Shown one piece after another: positions 17,409-25,127 of a DNA stretch of 64,000 nucleotides. Source of the stretch: Bacteroidota bacterium (GTDB lineage Bacteria > Bacteroidota > Bacteroidia > Chitinophagales > Chitinophagaceae). The DNA lies in the NCBI GenBank assembly GCA_023422565.1, contig JAFAGR010000096.1, positions 25,976 to 89,975 of the forward strand, given 5' to 3'. Within the stretch, counting starts at the first letter, position 1; each line of letters opens with the position of its first letter. The notes under the pieces were generated by a model. The model had not been told where the DNA came from. It made no database searches and was given only the letters and a program-made list of their open reading frames with translations. The position numbers were made by a program, and so were the translations under genes.

Positions 17409-18086
17409 ATTTAAATGTGCGGATAAAATCTCCACGCCCTCGGTCGCAGGCTTTTCGATAAACACCATATCGTTTTCCCTGCTAATTGGCGGTATTTTTT
17501 TATCAAGGATAAATTTCGGAATACCCGGCGGCAAAAAATTCATTAGTCCTGCCGCCGGATAAACCTGGAGCGAGGTGCCGACCAGTATAAAAATATCAGC
17601 GCTTTCCATTACCGGAACAGCATCTTCAATCATGGGAACGGCTTCTTCAAACCAAACTATGAAAGGCCTTAGTTGCGAACCGTCTGAAGCAAGCTGCCCA
17701 AGGCTGATATCACCTCTTATTTCCTGAACATCCGCCTTTGTTGCACTACTGCACATTTTGAAAATTTCCCCATGAAGGTGCAACACGTTTGAAGAACCCG
17801 CCCGTTCATGAAGATCATCGATATTCTGCGTGACCACTGTTACATCAAAATCCCTTTCCAGTTGCGCCAGCATTTCGTGCGCACGGTTTGGAACCGCCGC
17901 GGCTACATCGCGTCTTCGCATGTTATAAAAATCCAGTACCAGTTGAGGATTCTTTTTGAATGCACGAGGAGTGGCCACCTCTTCAATTTCATATCCCATC
18001 CAAAGCCCATCACTGTCTCTGAAAGTTTTTAAGCCGCTTTCTGCACTGATGCCTGCGCCCGAAAGCACAACAAGTTTTTTCTTCAT
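17397..18086 (-). CDS. cobB: Sir2-type NAD-dependent protein deacylase without zinc cysteines
   Basis: Sirtuins remove acyl groups from lysines with consumption of NAD+. The 229-residue protein has the NAD-binding VLSGAGISAESGLKTFRD, TQNIDDLHERAG, the catalytic His in LHLHGEIF, and ILVGTSLQVYPAAGL. Only one Cys follows the catalytic His, so the usual four-Cys zinc site is absent, as in other Bacteroidota versions I recall. The normally conserved WFGE is WFEE here. It overlaps the preceding convergent gene by 12 bases and lies 27 bases downstream of the DUF4349 gene on the same strand. Confidence 0.9.
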   Translation of the reverse strand: MKKKLVVLSGAGISAESGLKTFRDSDGLWMGYEIEEVATPRAFKKNPQLVLDFYNMRRRDVAAAVPNRAHEMLAQLERDFDVTVVTQNIDDLHERAGSSNVLHLHGEIFKMCSSATKADVQEIRGDISLGQLASDGSQLRPFIVWFEEAVPMIEDAVPVMESADIFILVGTSLQVYPAAGLMNFLPPGIPKFILDKKIPPISRENDMVFIEKPATEGVEILSAHLNSLI

Positions 18087-18113
18087 CGTTGTTCTAAAAT
18101 ACTCAATCGCCGG

Positions 18114-19004
18114 TTATTTGGCAGGAACAACTTTGGAATTCTTCCGGCGTACAAAATAAACTAAGGCAGAAAGTACAAAGATCAGGGGCCAAATTGAAAC
18201 GAGGCCAACAAGAAGATATGCAAAACCATCGGCGCCTGATTTGAAAGCTAGTAATAATCTTTTAAAGAATCCGGGAGTTTCATTTGCGGGAACGAAAGCC
18301 ATTCCTTTCTCGGTTACATTGAGGTTGATGGTGCTGTATGCCGACTGGCTTCCGAGAGCATTCAACCTTCCGGTTGCCGATTCTATTTCCTCCTGCAGGC
18401 GATTGATCTCTTGCTGCACCTGCAGTACTTCCTCCATATTCTTAGCCTTACTTAAAAACTCCGCATATTTATTTCGCATGGCGCGTTTAGCTTCCAGGCG
18501 TGAGCGCGTATCAAACCAGGCAGTGGTCACATCGTCAGATTGTATGCTTCTTTCCATGATTGTTGCATCCTTCATCGCAAGGTCTGACATCAGGTCTTCA
18601 AACTGTAAAACAGGAACTTTTATCACCCAGTGCGAGGAGTGGTATCCCTCCCCCTGCCTGCTCTCTTCTTTTGCTATGTATGCGCCGGTCTTTGCCAGCA
18701 AGGGTTTCATCGCTTCCGTGAAGGTTTTTAAGGATTTTGCTTCGAGGGAAAGATCGCCTGTTTTGATGATCTTCTTATCCCAGGAAAGGACGGGCTTTAC
18801 GATACCCATACTAACGGTATCGGATAACTGCTGTTGCGGCGACGCTACAGGAACCTGGAGTTCTCCATCGCTGCCGGCCGCATTATCTGCAGGTGCTTCA
18901 GCCGTCATCATTTCTGAGGATGATTTACCTTCTGAGCCTACATTGCAGGAGGTAAAAAAGATGATCGCAAAAAATGTTGCGGAGAGATAAAATAGTTTTC
19001 GCAT
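18114..19004 (-). CDS. DUF4349 lipoprotein with coiled coil and C-terminal membrane helix
   Basis: A 296-residue envelope protein. The N-terminus has a lipoprotein signal ending at FTSC (Cys near residue 20), then a Ser/Ala-rich linker, a conserved KIIKTGDLSLEAKS segment that starts the DUF4349 domain, a coiled coil (roughly residues 185-235, EEVLQVQQEINRLQEEIE), and a membrane helix near the end (LVGLVSIWPLIFVLSALVYFV) followed by basic residues. The family is widespread but has no firm function. It sits upstream of cobB with a 27-base gap. Confidence 0.85.
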   Translation of the reverse strand: MRKLFYLSATFFAIIFFTSCNVGSEGKSSSEMMTAEAPADNAAGSDGELQVPVASPQQQLSDTVSMGIVKPVLSWDKKIIKTGDLSLEAKSLKTFTEAMKPLLAKTGAYIAKEESRQGEGYHSSHWVIKVPVLQFEDLMSDLAMKDATIMERSIQSDDVTTAWFDTRSRLEAKRAMRNKYAEFLSKAKNMEEVLQVQQEINRLQEEIESATGRLNALGSQSAYSTINLNVTEKGMAFVPANETPGFFKRLLLAFKSGADGFAYLLVGLVSIWPLIFVLSALVYFVRRKNSKVVPAK

Positions 19005-19093
19005 GAGAAGAAGTTTAAATGAGGAGATGCCTCTTTATACTTCTTTCCATAATTTGGTAACCGCGGGCAATTGTTAAGGGAATGGTAAGCTGA

Positions 19094-19507
19094 TCATTTA
19101 TTCTCACCTGCCATTTCCATAATGATCTCCCATTCTTCGGGCTGAACTTTTTGGGTGGAAAGCCGGCCAAGCCGCACCAGGTCCATGTTTTGAAGCCGCT
19201 GATCCTTTTTTATTTCAGTGAGAGCTACCGGCTTTTTCAATTTCCTAACCGGTTTCAATTCAACGGCCAGCCAATTTGGGTTATCGGTTGTAGGGTCCTG
19301 AAAAGCAGTTTTTGTGATCTCGGCAATGCCAACAATTTCCATCCCCTCGTTGGAGTGATAATATAAAGCCTTATCACCTTTTTTCATGTCGCGCAGGTTA
19401 TTCCGCGCCGCATAGTTGCGAATGCCATCCCAAACCACTTTCTTTTCCTTTATTAACTGATCAAAAGAATAAACAGAAGGTTCAGATTTTACAAGCCAGT
19501 AAGCCAT
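19094..19507 (-). CDS. EVE domain protein
   Basis: A single EVE domain (PUA-like fold) of 137 residues, a family associated with binding modified bases in DNA or RNA. The start MAYWLVKSEPSVYSFDQL is the typical EVE N-terminus, so I use the ATG at 19507 rather than one four codons upstream. WDGIRNYAARNNLRDMKKGD and YYHSNEG are conserved domain features. It is the last gene of a minus-strand run with the CCG iron-sulfur protein (14-base gap). EVE proteins sometimes associate with restriction systems, but no such gene is near. Confidence 0.93.
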   Translation of the reverse strand: MAYWLVKSEPSVYSFDQLIKEKKVVWDGIRNYAARNNLRDMKKGDKALYYHSNEGMEIVGIAEITKTAFQDPTTDNPNWLAVELKPVRKLKKPVALTEIKKDQRLQNMDLVRLGRLSTQKVQPEEWEIIMEMAGENK

Positions 19508-19521
19508 AGTGAAAAGCATTA

Positions 19522-20241
19522 TTACCAGCCGGAGGCAAGCACATCGGCAAGGTGCATGGTTTTTAAATTGATTCCCTGTTTTCTAATTACGCCGTCAATT
19601 TGCATGAGGCAACTTAGGTCTGTGGAAAGGATAACTTCAGCGCCGGTAGACTGCGCATTTTTTATCTTCTGATCGGCCATTGCAACCGATATCGTATCAA
19701 ACTTTACGGAAAAGGTTCCTCCAAATCCGCAACAGGTTTCATTGTCGGGCATCTCAACTACTTCCAGGCCTTTCACGTTTTTCAGAAGTTTGCGCGGACC
19801 ATCCTTGATTTTACATTCCCGCAGCGCAGCGCAGCTATCGTGGTAGGTAGCCTTAATGCTTAACTCGGCTCCAAAATCGGTGATGTTCAGCACTTCGGTT
19901 AAAAATTCTGAAAATTCAAATACGCGCTGGCCTATTGACCTTCCCTGATTAAGTTGGGATGTATCTGCGAAAAGCTGAGGATAATAGTTTCTCACAAATC
20001 CCACGCAGCTTGCACTGGGCGCCACTATATAGCCCGGCTGAGAAAAATCTCGCAGGAACTTTTCAGCCACGTCCCGCGATTCTTTTGTAAACCCTGCATT
20101 AAATGCCGGCTGCCCACAACAGGTTTGATTTGGATTATAGGAAACTATACATCCGGCTTTCTCCAACACCTTCACCATATTAAATGCGGTTTCCGGAAAA
20201 AGCTGGTCAATAAAACAGGGAATAAAGATCTGGACCTCCAT
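19522..20241 (-). CDS. (Fe-S)-binding CCG-domain protein, LutA/YkgE-like
   Basis: A 239-residue protein with two cysteine-rich CCG modules, QTCCGQPAFNAG near residue 40 and ETCCGFGGTFSVKF near residue 170, each preceded by an upstream Cys. This is the layout of LutA, a subunit of the L-lactate oxidising LutABC complex, and of related heterodisulfide-reductase-type subunits. No lutB or lutC is in the window, so lactate use is possible but not shown. It lies 17 bases after ribH on the same strand. Confidence 0.88.
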   Translation of the reverse strand: MEVQIFIPCFIDQLFPETAFNMVKVLEKAGCIVSYNPNQTCCGQPAFNAGFTKESRDVAEKFLRDFSQPGYIVAPSASCVGFVRNYYPQLFADTSQLNQGRSIGQRVFEFSEFLTEVLNITDFGAELSIKATYHDSCAALRECKIKDGPRKLLKNVKGLEVVEMPDNETCCGFGGTFSVKFDTISVAMADQKIKNAQSTGAEVILSTDLSCLMQIDGVIRKQGINLKTMHLADVLASGW

Positions 20242-20258
20242 GCGGCAAATATTTCCTT

Positions 20259-20753
20259 TTAAATATCAAATGAGTCTCCTAACTGCATCATTTTGAGAGC
20301 AGTGACAGCAGCTTCAACGCCCTTATGCCCTGCTCGACCGCCTATCCTTTCTACTGCCTGCATATGGTTGTTCACGGTTAATACGCCAAATATTGTAGGC
20401 ACCGGAAGAGTAAGGTTTAATTGGGAGACTGAGTTAGTCACAGACTGGCAAACATAGTCGAAGTGAGGTGTATCACCCTGTATCACACAGCCAAAAACTA
20501 TAAAAGCAGACGGAGAATTCGCTCCGCCCTGATTAAGGTCCCAGTATCTTTTTACTGCGAAGCCCAGTTCAACGGCGCCGGGAACCCGGGCGCTGACCAC
20601 TTTCACGGGGAATTGTTCAAGAGTTTTTCTTGCACCATTTTCCAGTTCATCCACCACATCGGCGTTCCACTCGGTGGCGATTATTACAACACAGGCACCC
20701 GGTTTTACACGGATGCCTGCTGTATTAAATTGTTCGTTTGAAACTTTTGACAT
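20259..20753 (-). CDS. ribH: 6,7-dimethyl-8-ribityllumazine synthase
   Basis: Condenses 5-amino-6-ribitylamino-uracil with dihydroxybutanone phosphate, the penultimate step of riboflavin synthesis, as an icosahedral or pentameric assembly. Of 164 residues, the core shows ATEWNADVVDELENGA, VPGAVELGF, IQGDTPHFDYV with the catalytic His, and NRIGGRAGHKG-like ERIGGRAGHKGVEAAV. It is 18 bases downstream of the TPR membrane protein gene and 17 upstream of the CCG gene. Confidence 0.95.
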   Translation of the reverse strand: MSKVSNEQFNTAGIRVKPGACVVIIATEWNADVVDELENGARKTLEQFPVKVVSARVPGAVELGFAVKRYWDLNQGGANSPSAFIVFGCVIQGDTPHFDYVCQSVTNSVSQLNLTLPVPTIFGVLTVNNHMQAVERIGGRAGHKGVEAAVTALKMMQLGDSFDI

Positions 20754-20771
20754 GCTGCAGTCTCTGACTGT

Positions 20772-21503
20772 TTATTTCAATTCTCCAAGGCGTGCAAGGT
20801 ATTTGTCAACCTCGCCTGACCTTACAGAATTATGAAGCGGAAAATTACCTTTCAATTCATTAAAGAGTTTTTTTGCCTCATCTGCCTTGCCGGTTGCCCC
20901 TGCATAAGAAGCGGCCATTAACAATGCATCAGCAGTAATGCCCTCATCTTTCTTATTTACGTTTGCTGCTTTTTTATAAGCATCAAGGGCCTCCCCTGTT
21001 TTGTTTTGTTCTGCGTACGCATGGCCCAACATTAAATAAGCCTTGCTCTCCACCTGTGTGGCTCCGTTTGCGTCAAACTCCTTCAGGTGAGATATAGCCT
21101 TGTCGAACTCCTTTAGATGCAAATAGGTAGCACCGGCAATATAACGGGCACGGTTACCCGCACCAGTACCGCCGTATTCACTCGCCACTTTAAGAACGCC
21201 TGTAACATTTTGTTCGCCCAGGGTTCCTCCGTTTAACACTACCACTGATGAATCTTTACTGAAGCCGGCGGTGGCCATCTTGTCAAAAAGATTTTCAGCG
21301 GCAAAGATCATTTCATTCGCCTTTGTTTCCTTTGGCTTCTGAATAAATTCTTTATATCCAAACCAGGCGCCTACCGCAATTATAAAAGCGCTGCCCACGT
21401 AGATGATGGGCTTGCTATACTTATCCCAAAAATTGTTCTGCACTGCAGTTTCGGTAGTAGTAACTGTTTCCACAGTTTCGGGCCTTGCCACTGTTTTTGC
21501 CAT
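20772..21503 (-). CDS. Membrane-anchored TPR protein (YfgM-like)
   Basis: A 243-residue protein with a cytoplasmic N-terminal tail, one membrane helix (residues 31-47, PIIYVGSAFIIAVGAWFGY) and a periplasmic TPR domain (YIAGATYLHLKEFDKAISHL, AYLMLGHAYAEQNKTGEAL and further units). The layout resembles YfgM/PpkA-type periplasmic chaperone partners. It lies between pdhA (50-base gap) and ribH (18-base gap). Function is inferred from architecture only. Confidence 0.8.
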   Translation of the reverse strand: MAKTVARPETVETVTTTETAVQNNFWDKYSKPIIYVGSAFIIAVGAWFGYKEFIQKPKETKANEMIFAAENLFDKMATAGFSKDSSVVVLNGGTLGEQNVTGVLKVASEYGGTGAGNRARYIAGATYLHLKEFDKAISHLKEFDANGATQVESKAYLMLGHAYAEQNKTGEALDAYKKAANVNKKDEGITADALLMAASYAGATGKADEAKKLFNELKGNFPLHNSVRSGEVDKYLARLGELK

Positions 21504-21553
21504 TTTCTTTTCTAGTTGTTTTTATACGGCCTGGAAAGTCCGTTTTTTATTTT

Positions 21554-22546
21554 TTAATCTGTAATGAATGGGTAATCCTGTTGAATATAAACGTCTTTTA
21601 GCAATTCGCTATCATCCGGCCACGGGCTTTCTTCTGCAAAGGTTACACTGTCTTCCACTTCTTTCTTCACGCGTTCATTAATGATATTGATATCCGCCTC
21701 AGAAACTTTGTACTGATCTTTCAAAACACGGAGCACGTGTTCAATCGGATCTTTGTCTTTATACGATTCAAGTTCTTCCTTGGTTCGATATTTCTGGGGG
21801 TCGCTCATACTGTGACCCTTGTAACGATATGTTTTAACTTCAAGCAAGGTAGGTCCGCCTTTCTCACGGGCACGGTTAACCGCACGCAACATTGCGTCGT
21901 GCACAGCTTCCGGACTCATTCCATCCACCGTATCTGCAGGCATTTCGTAAGCATCTGCCATTTTATAAATATCAAGCACCTTACTGGTACGGGCAACCGA
22001 AGTTCCCATAGCGTAGTGATTGTTTTCACAAATGAAAACAACCGGAAGGTTCCAAAGCATGGCCATATTGAATGTTTCATGCAACATTCCCTGTCGCGCA
22101 GCCCCGTCTCCAAAAAAACACAGCACTACATTTTTTGTTCCTTTGTACGCTTCGGCAAAGGCCAGCCCCGCGCCGGTTCCAATTTGCGCACCCACAATTC
22201 CGTGACCGCCGAAAAAGTTTTCCTTCACGCCAAAAAAGTGCATGCTTCCACCCTTTCCCTTGCTGCAGCCGGTCGCCTTTCCATACAACTCAGCCATGCA
22301 GGATTTTGCCGACACGCCTTTGGCAATTGCCAGGCCATGATCGCGATATGCTGTAATGAATTTATCATCCGGGTTGGTGGCGGTCATGCAACCTGCTGCC
22401 ACCGCTTCCTGGCCGATATAGAGATGGCAAAATCCCCTGATCTTCTGCATTCCGTACAATTGCCCTGTTTTCTCTTCAAACCTGCGGAGAAGCAGCATCA
22501 ATTCATACCAATACAAATAAGTATCCTTTGAAAACTTTGTAGCCAA
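21554..22546 (-). CDS. pdhA: Pyruvate dehydrogenase E1 component, alpha subunit
   Basis: The thiamin-diphosphate-dependent E1 alpha subunit, which with E1 beta decarboxylates pyruvate and acylates lipoyl-E2. The 330 residues contain GHGIVGAQIGTGAGLAFAE, the ThDP/Mg motif GDGAARQGMLHE...NLPVVFICENNHYAMGT split around it, and the phosphorylation-loop-like YRYKGHSMSDP. The beta-subunit gene is 4.6 kb away (27198-28181), separated by recF and three other genes. Upstream is a TATCTTTG box, suggesting this is the first gene of the minus-strand operon running to the EVE gene. Confidence 0.95.
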   Translation of the reverse strand: MATKFSKDTYLYWYELMLLLRRFEEKTGQLYGMQKIRGFCHLYIGQEAVAAGCMTATNPDDKFITAYRDHGLAIAKGVSAKSCMAELYGKATGCSKGKGGSMHFFGVKENFFGGHGIVGAQIGTGAGLAFAEAYKGTKNVVLCFFGDGAARQGMLHETFNMAMLWNLPVVFICENNHYAMGTSVARTSKVLDIYKMADAYEMPADTVDGMSPEAVHDAMLRAVNRAREKGGPTLLEVKTYRYKGHSMSDPQKYRTKEELESYKDKDPIEHVLRVLKDQYKVSEADINIINERVKKEVEDSVTFAEESPWPDDSELLKDVYIQQDYPFITD

Positions 22547-22565
22547 AGCAGCGAATTTTAGGCGG

Positions 22566-22573
22566 CAAAGATA
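22566..22573 (-). promoter_or_regulatory. Candidate -7 box for pdhA operon
   Basis: The minus strand reads TATCTTTG, identical to the box at 647-654, 19 bases before the pdhA start. No clear TTTG box is found upstream. Confidence 0.45.
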
Positions 22574-22664
22574 AGGGAGAATTGATTAAATATGCCAGCC
22601 TGAAAAGGGCTCGTTAGATAATTCATTCTCAATGCGGGAAGCGATAAATGAGGCAGGCGATCCG

Positions 22665-22699
22665 GGTAAAAGGTAAAGGGTGCAAGGCTCAAGGTGTTG
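22665..22699. repeat. Degenerate 7-bp tandem array (5 units) upstream of recF
   Basis: Five 7-base units in strict phase (GGTAAAA, GGTAAAG and variants) lie in the 215-base space between the divergent pdhA and recF genes, 63 bases before the recF start. They resemble the first half of the array at 47240-47302. Confidence 0.5.
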
Positions 22700-22761
22700 C
22701 ACTGAAACCTGGGCATCTCCTGATTAAGTATTTTAACTGCCAATTTCTTAACATTGCAATC

Positions 22762-23835
22762 ATGCTTCGCCTCCGGCATATTTCCATTACACAGTTCAAG
22801 AACTATGAGCGTTTTTCTGTGGATTTCACGTCAAATGTGGTTGGCATTTCGGGTAAAAACGGAATGGGAAAAACAAATCTGCTGGATGCCATATACTATT
22901 CATGTTTTACCCGGAGCTATTTTACACATGGCGATGCTTCGAATATACTGAACGGAACAGACGGCTTTCGTTTAAAAGCGTTGTTTGAAAAGGATGGAAA
23001 AGATCTGGAAGTTATTTCTGTATATCGCGGAGGCAACAAAAAAGAAATTTCTGTTAACGGAGTTCCATATGAAAAACTGTCGCATCACATCGGCGTGCTT
23101 CCCGTTGTAATGATAGCGCCTGACGACGTGGAGTTAATAACAGGCGGAAGCGAAGGCCGCCGAAAATTTGTGGACACGCTCATCAGCCAGCTTAACCCCG
23201 GTTACCTCCAGGAACTCATTCGTTATAATAAGGTGCTTCAACAACGAAACAGCCTGCTCAAAAACTGGAACCACCATTCATCGTACGAACTACTGGATGC
23301 GCTGGATCATCAAATGACGGCACCGGGAGATTCCATCTTTACTACAAGGAGGCATTACTTTCATGAGCTTATTCCTCTTGTTAAAAAATTCTACCAACGT
23401 ATTGCACCCGGAAGCGATAGTATCGAATTAAATTATCAGAGCCAGTTATCAGGCAACGATCAGGCCTCTTTACTTTTGGATGGAAGGGAGAAAGACATAC
23501 TACTTCAGCGAAGCAATTACGGTATTCATAAAGATGATCTCACCCTGCAATTACACAGCCAGCCATTCAAAACAATTGCTTCGCAGGGGCAGCGAAAAAG
23601 CCTCCTGTTCGCCCTCAAACTCGCCGAATACGAAACAATACGCCATCACAAAAGTTCCTGCATTTTGTTGTTGGACGATGTGTTTGAAAAATTGGATGAA
23701 GAAAGAATGAAGAATTTAATGGAATGGGTTTGCCTTGAAAACTCCGGGCAGGTGTTTATAACGGATACGCATAGGGGACGTTTGGAGGAAGCGTTCAATA
23801 CCCTGGGAATAGCGGCCCAGGAAGTGATTCTGTGA
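22762..23835 (+). CDS. recF: DNA replication and repair protein RecF
   Basis: An SMC-like ATPase that helps load RecA at gaps. I start at the ATG at 22762 (MLRLRHISITQFKNYERF), giving 357 residues; an upstream frame from 22648 reads through a repeat and adds nothing family-like. Walker A is GKNGMGKT (31-38), followed by AIYYSCFTRSYF; the signature IASQGQRKSLLFALKLAE and Walker B CILLLDDVFEKLD are near the end. The gene is convergent with the DUF721 gene two bases downstream. Confidence 0.95.
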   Translation: MLRLRHISITQFKNYERFSVDFTSNVVGISGKNGMGKTNLLDAIYYSCFTRSYFTHGDASNILNGTDGFRLKALFEKDGKDLEVISVYRGGNKKEISVNGVPYEKLSHHIGVLPVVMIAPDDVELITGGSEGRRKFVDTLISQLNPGYLQELIRYNKVLQQRNSLLKNWNHHSSYELLDALDHQMTAPGDSIFTTRRHYFHELIPLVKKFYQRIAPGSDSIELNYQSQLSGNDQASLLLDGREKDILLQRSNYGIHKDDLTLQLHSQPFKTIASQGQRKSLLFALKLAEYETIRHHKSSCILLLDDVFEKLDEERMKNLMEWVCLENSGQVFITDTHRGRLEEAFNTLGIAAQEVIL

Positions 23836-23837
23836 TA

Positions 23838-24119
23838 TCAACGCACAATTACATCCGAAATTACCTTTGAGCCCAGCGCCTCATTTACCCGGCGGATAAT
23901 ATTCTCTTTCTGGTAGATCAATTCGTTTTTAAGAGGCGCAACTGTAGTGGATATATAAAGCGTGGTTTGAAGTATCTGGAGTTTGTCTGTATACCTGGCA
24001 ATCGTTTTTCCCATGATCTCTTCCCAAACAGATTCAAGCTGCACAGCCTGCAAGCCACTTTTCATTTTGCTGTTGTTCAGAAATTCTCCGAGCGCATCTT
24101 TTAATGACATTTCACCCAT
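23838..24119 (-). CDS. DUF721 (DciA-like) protein
   Basis: A 93-residue DUF721 protein, the family that includes the replicative helicase loader DciA. The core QAVQLESVWEEIMGKTIARYTDKL and the following beta strand TLYISTTVAPLKNELIYQKE are typical. Members are often next to recF, and here they are convergent with a two-base gap. DciA function is known for Proteobacteria and Actinobacteria; it is inferred here. An 8-bp tandem array lies directly upstream. Confidence 0.85.
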   Translation of the reverse strand: MGEMSLKDALGEFLNNSKMKSGLQAVQLESVWEEIMGKTIARYTDKLQILQTTLYISTTVAPLKNELIYQKENIIRRVNEALGSKVISDVIVR

Positions 24120-24137
24120 AGTGTAAAGATAGAAGGC

Positions 24138-24169
24138 AATTTGGTGATTTGATGAATTGGTGATTTGAT
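24138..24169. repeat. Degenerate 8-bp tandem array (4 units)
   Basis: Four 8-base units in phase alternate AATTTGGT-like and GATTTGAT forms, filling most of the 53-base gap between the TraB and DUF721 genes. The reverse complement matches the array at 57206-57253. Confidence 0.6.
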
Positions 24170-24172
24170 CGT

Positions 24173-25060
24173 CTATTTATTCGCCAACGGCCGCACTGTG
24201 TAACCTTGTTCCCTTAATAAATTAATCACACCGTTTTTACCGGGCAGGTGGCCCGCTCCCACGGCAACAAATACATTACTTTTCGGCATTATTTCATTGA
24301 GCTGTTTCACCCAATTCTTGTTTCTATTGTCCAGCAAAACCTCCTGCCCTGCTCCCATCGTAAAATCGCTTTCATTAAACAACTTTTCGATCTCCATTAC
24401 GCGCTGCTTTTTATAAACATCAAGCATCTCGTTGAATTCATCGGCGTAAGAATGGAGGCTATCAATACCTTTCAGCAGCTCTTTCGCCTGTATTTCGTAA
24501 GGAATACTATCAAAAACTGAGGACTGGAAAGCAATGTCTTCAAATCCTTTTATCTCTTTTTTCTGCTCTTTTGCGAGAATCATCAATTCCTGCTCAATGC
24601 CGCTCATGTTTTTGCAGGGCATCAATTTCGGGTACATCATGGCCTGAAGAAACAATGGCTTCATTTTATGCACAAGGCTTAACGGGGTGTTCAAAGAATC
24701 TTTGAAGTAGGTTTCAACCTTTGCATATTCTTCCGGTGTATAAAGATCTTTAAGAGTTTTGCCATCTTTCATATTCATGAAAAGCAGGCCTCCGAGAGTG
24801 TTGGTGAGATCATCCAGATCCATTTCAAAATAAACGTGATCAGAATTCGAAAAAGCCTGTTTTAGTGTTTCACTGAAATGAATATCATCTTTACACATCA
24901 TATGGAATGTGCCAAAAATATATGTTGGCTTTGTCAAGCCCTTGCCTGAAACCTCCCACAAGAGAGAATTATCGTCCGCATTCGCGGGAAGGGAGCTTTT
25001 CTTCTGAGCGCTGCAACCATGAACCAACAGAGAAGCAAGTAGAAAATAGAACAGTTTCAT
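24173..25060 (-). CDS. TraB/GumN family lipoprotein
   Basis: A 295-residue envelope protein of the TraB/GumN (TIKI-like) family. A short lipoprotein signal ends at VHGC (Cys16). The first conserved motif is YIFGTFHM around residue 50, with the paired FVAVGAGHLPGKNGVINLL near the C-terminus; these hold the His residues proposed to form the metal site of TIKI-type proteases. The bacterial substrates are unknown. A TATTTTTG box precedes it (25080-25087, minus strand). Confidence 0.88.
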   Translation of the reverse strand: MKLFYFLLASLLVHGCSAQKKSSLPANADDNSLLWEVSGKGLTKPTYIFGTFHMMCKDDIHFSETLKQAFSNSDHVYFEMDLDDLTNTLGGLLFMNMKDGKTLKDLYTPEEYAKVETYFKDSLNTPLSLVHKMKPLFLQAMMYPKLMPCKNMSGIEQELMILAKEQKKEIKGFEDIAFQSSVFDSIPYEIQAKELLKGIDSLHSYADEFNEMLDVYKKQRVMEIEKLFNESDFTMGAGQEVLLDNRNKNWVKQLNEIMPKSNVFVAVGAGHLPGKNGVINLLREQGYTVRPLANK

Positions 25061-25079
25061 TCAGCGAAAATTTAATCGG

Positions 25080-25087
25080 CAAAAATA
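25080..25087 (-). promoter_or_regulatory. Candidate -7 box for the TraB/GumN gene
   Basis: Read on the minus strand this is TATTTTTG, fitting TAnnTTTG, 19 bases before the start codon. Confidence 0.4.
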
Positions 25088-25127
25088 GGCTTTATGATGT
25101 TAGCAATTTCTGAAAGTATCAGGGATA

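Noticed and set aside
19094..19507. EVE-domain gene considered as part of a defence or restriction island
   Set aside because: All neighbours are housekeeping genes (ribH, CCG protein, DUF4349, cobB); no nuclease, methylase or helicase partner is adjacent.
21737..22531. A 264-codon open frame on the plus strand opposite pdhA
   Set aside because: It mirrors the highly conserved pdhA coding sequence, has no family resemblance, and its composition (His/Ser/Phe-rich) is typical of an antisense frame.
22648..22761. An N-terminal extension of recF by 38 codons
   Set aside because: The extension reads through a 7-bp repeat array and has no similarity to RecF, whose normal start is at 22762.
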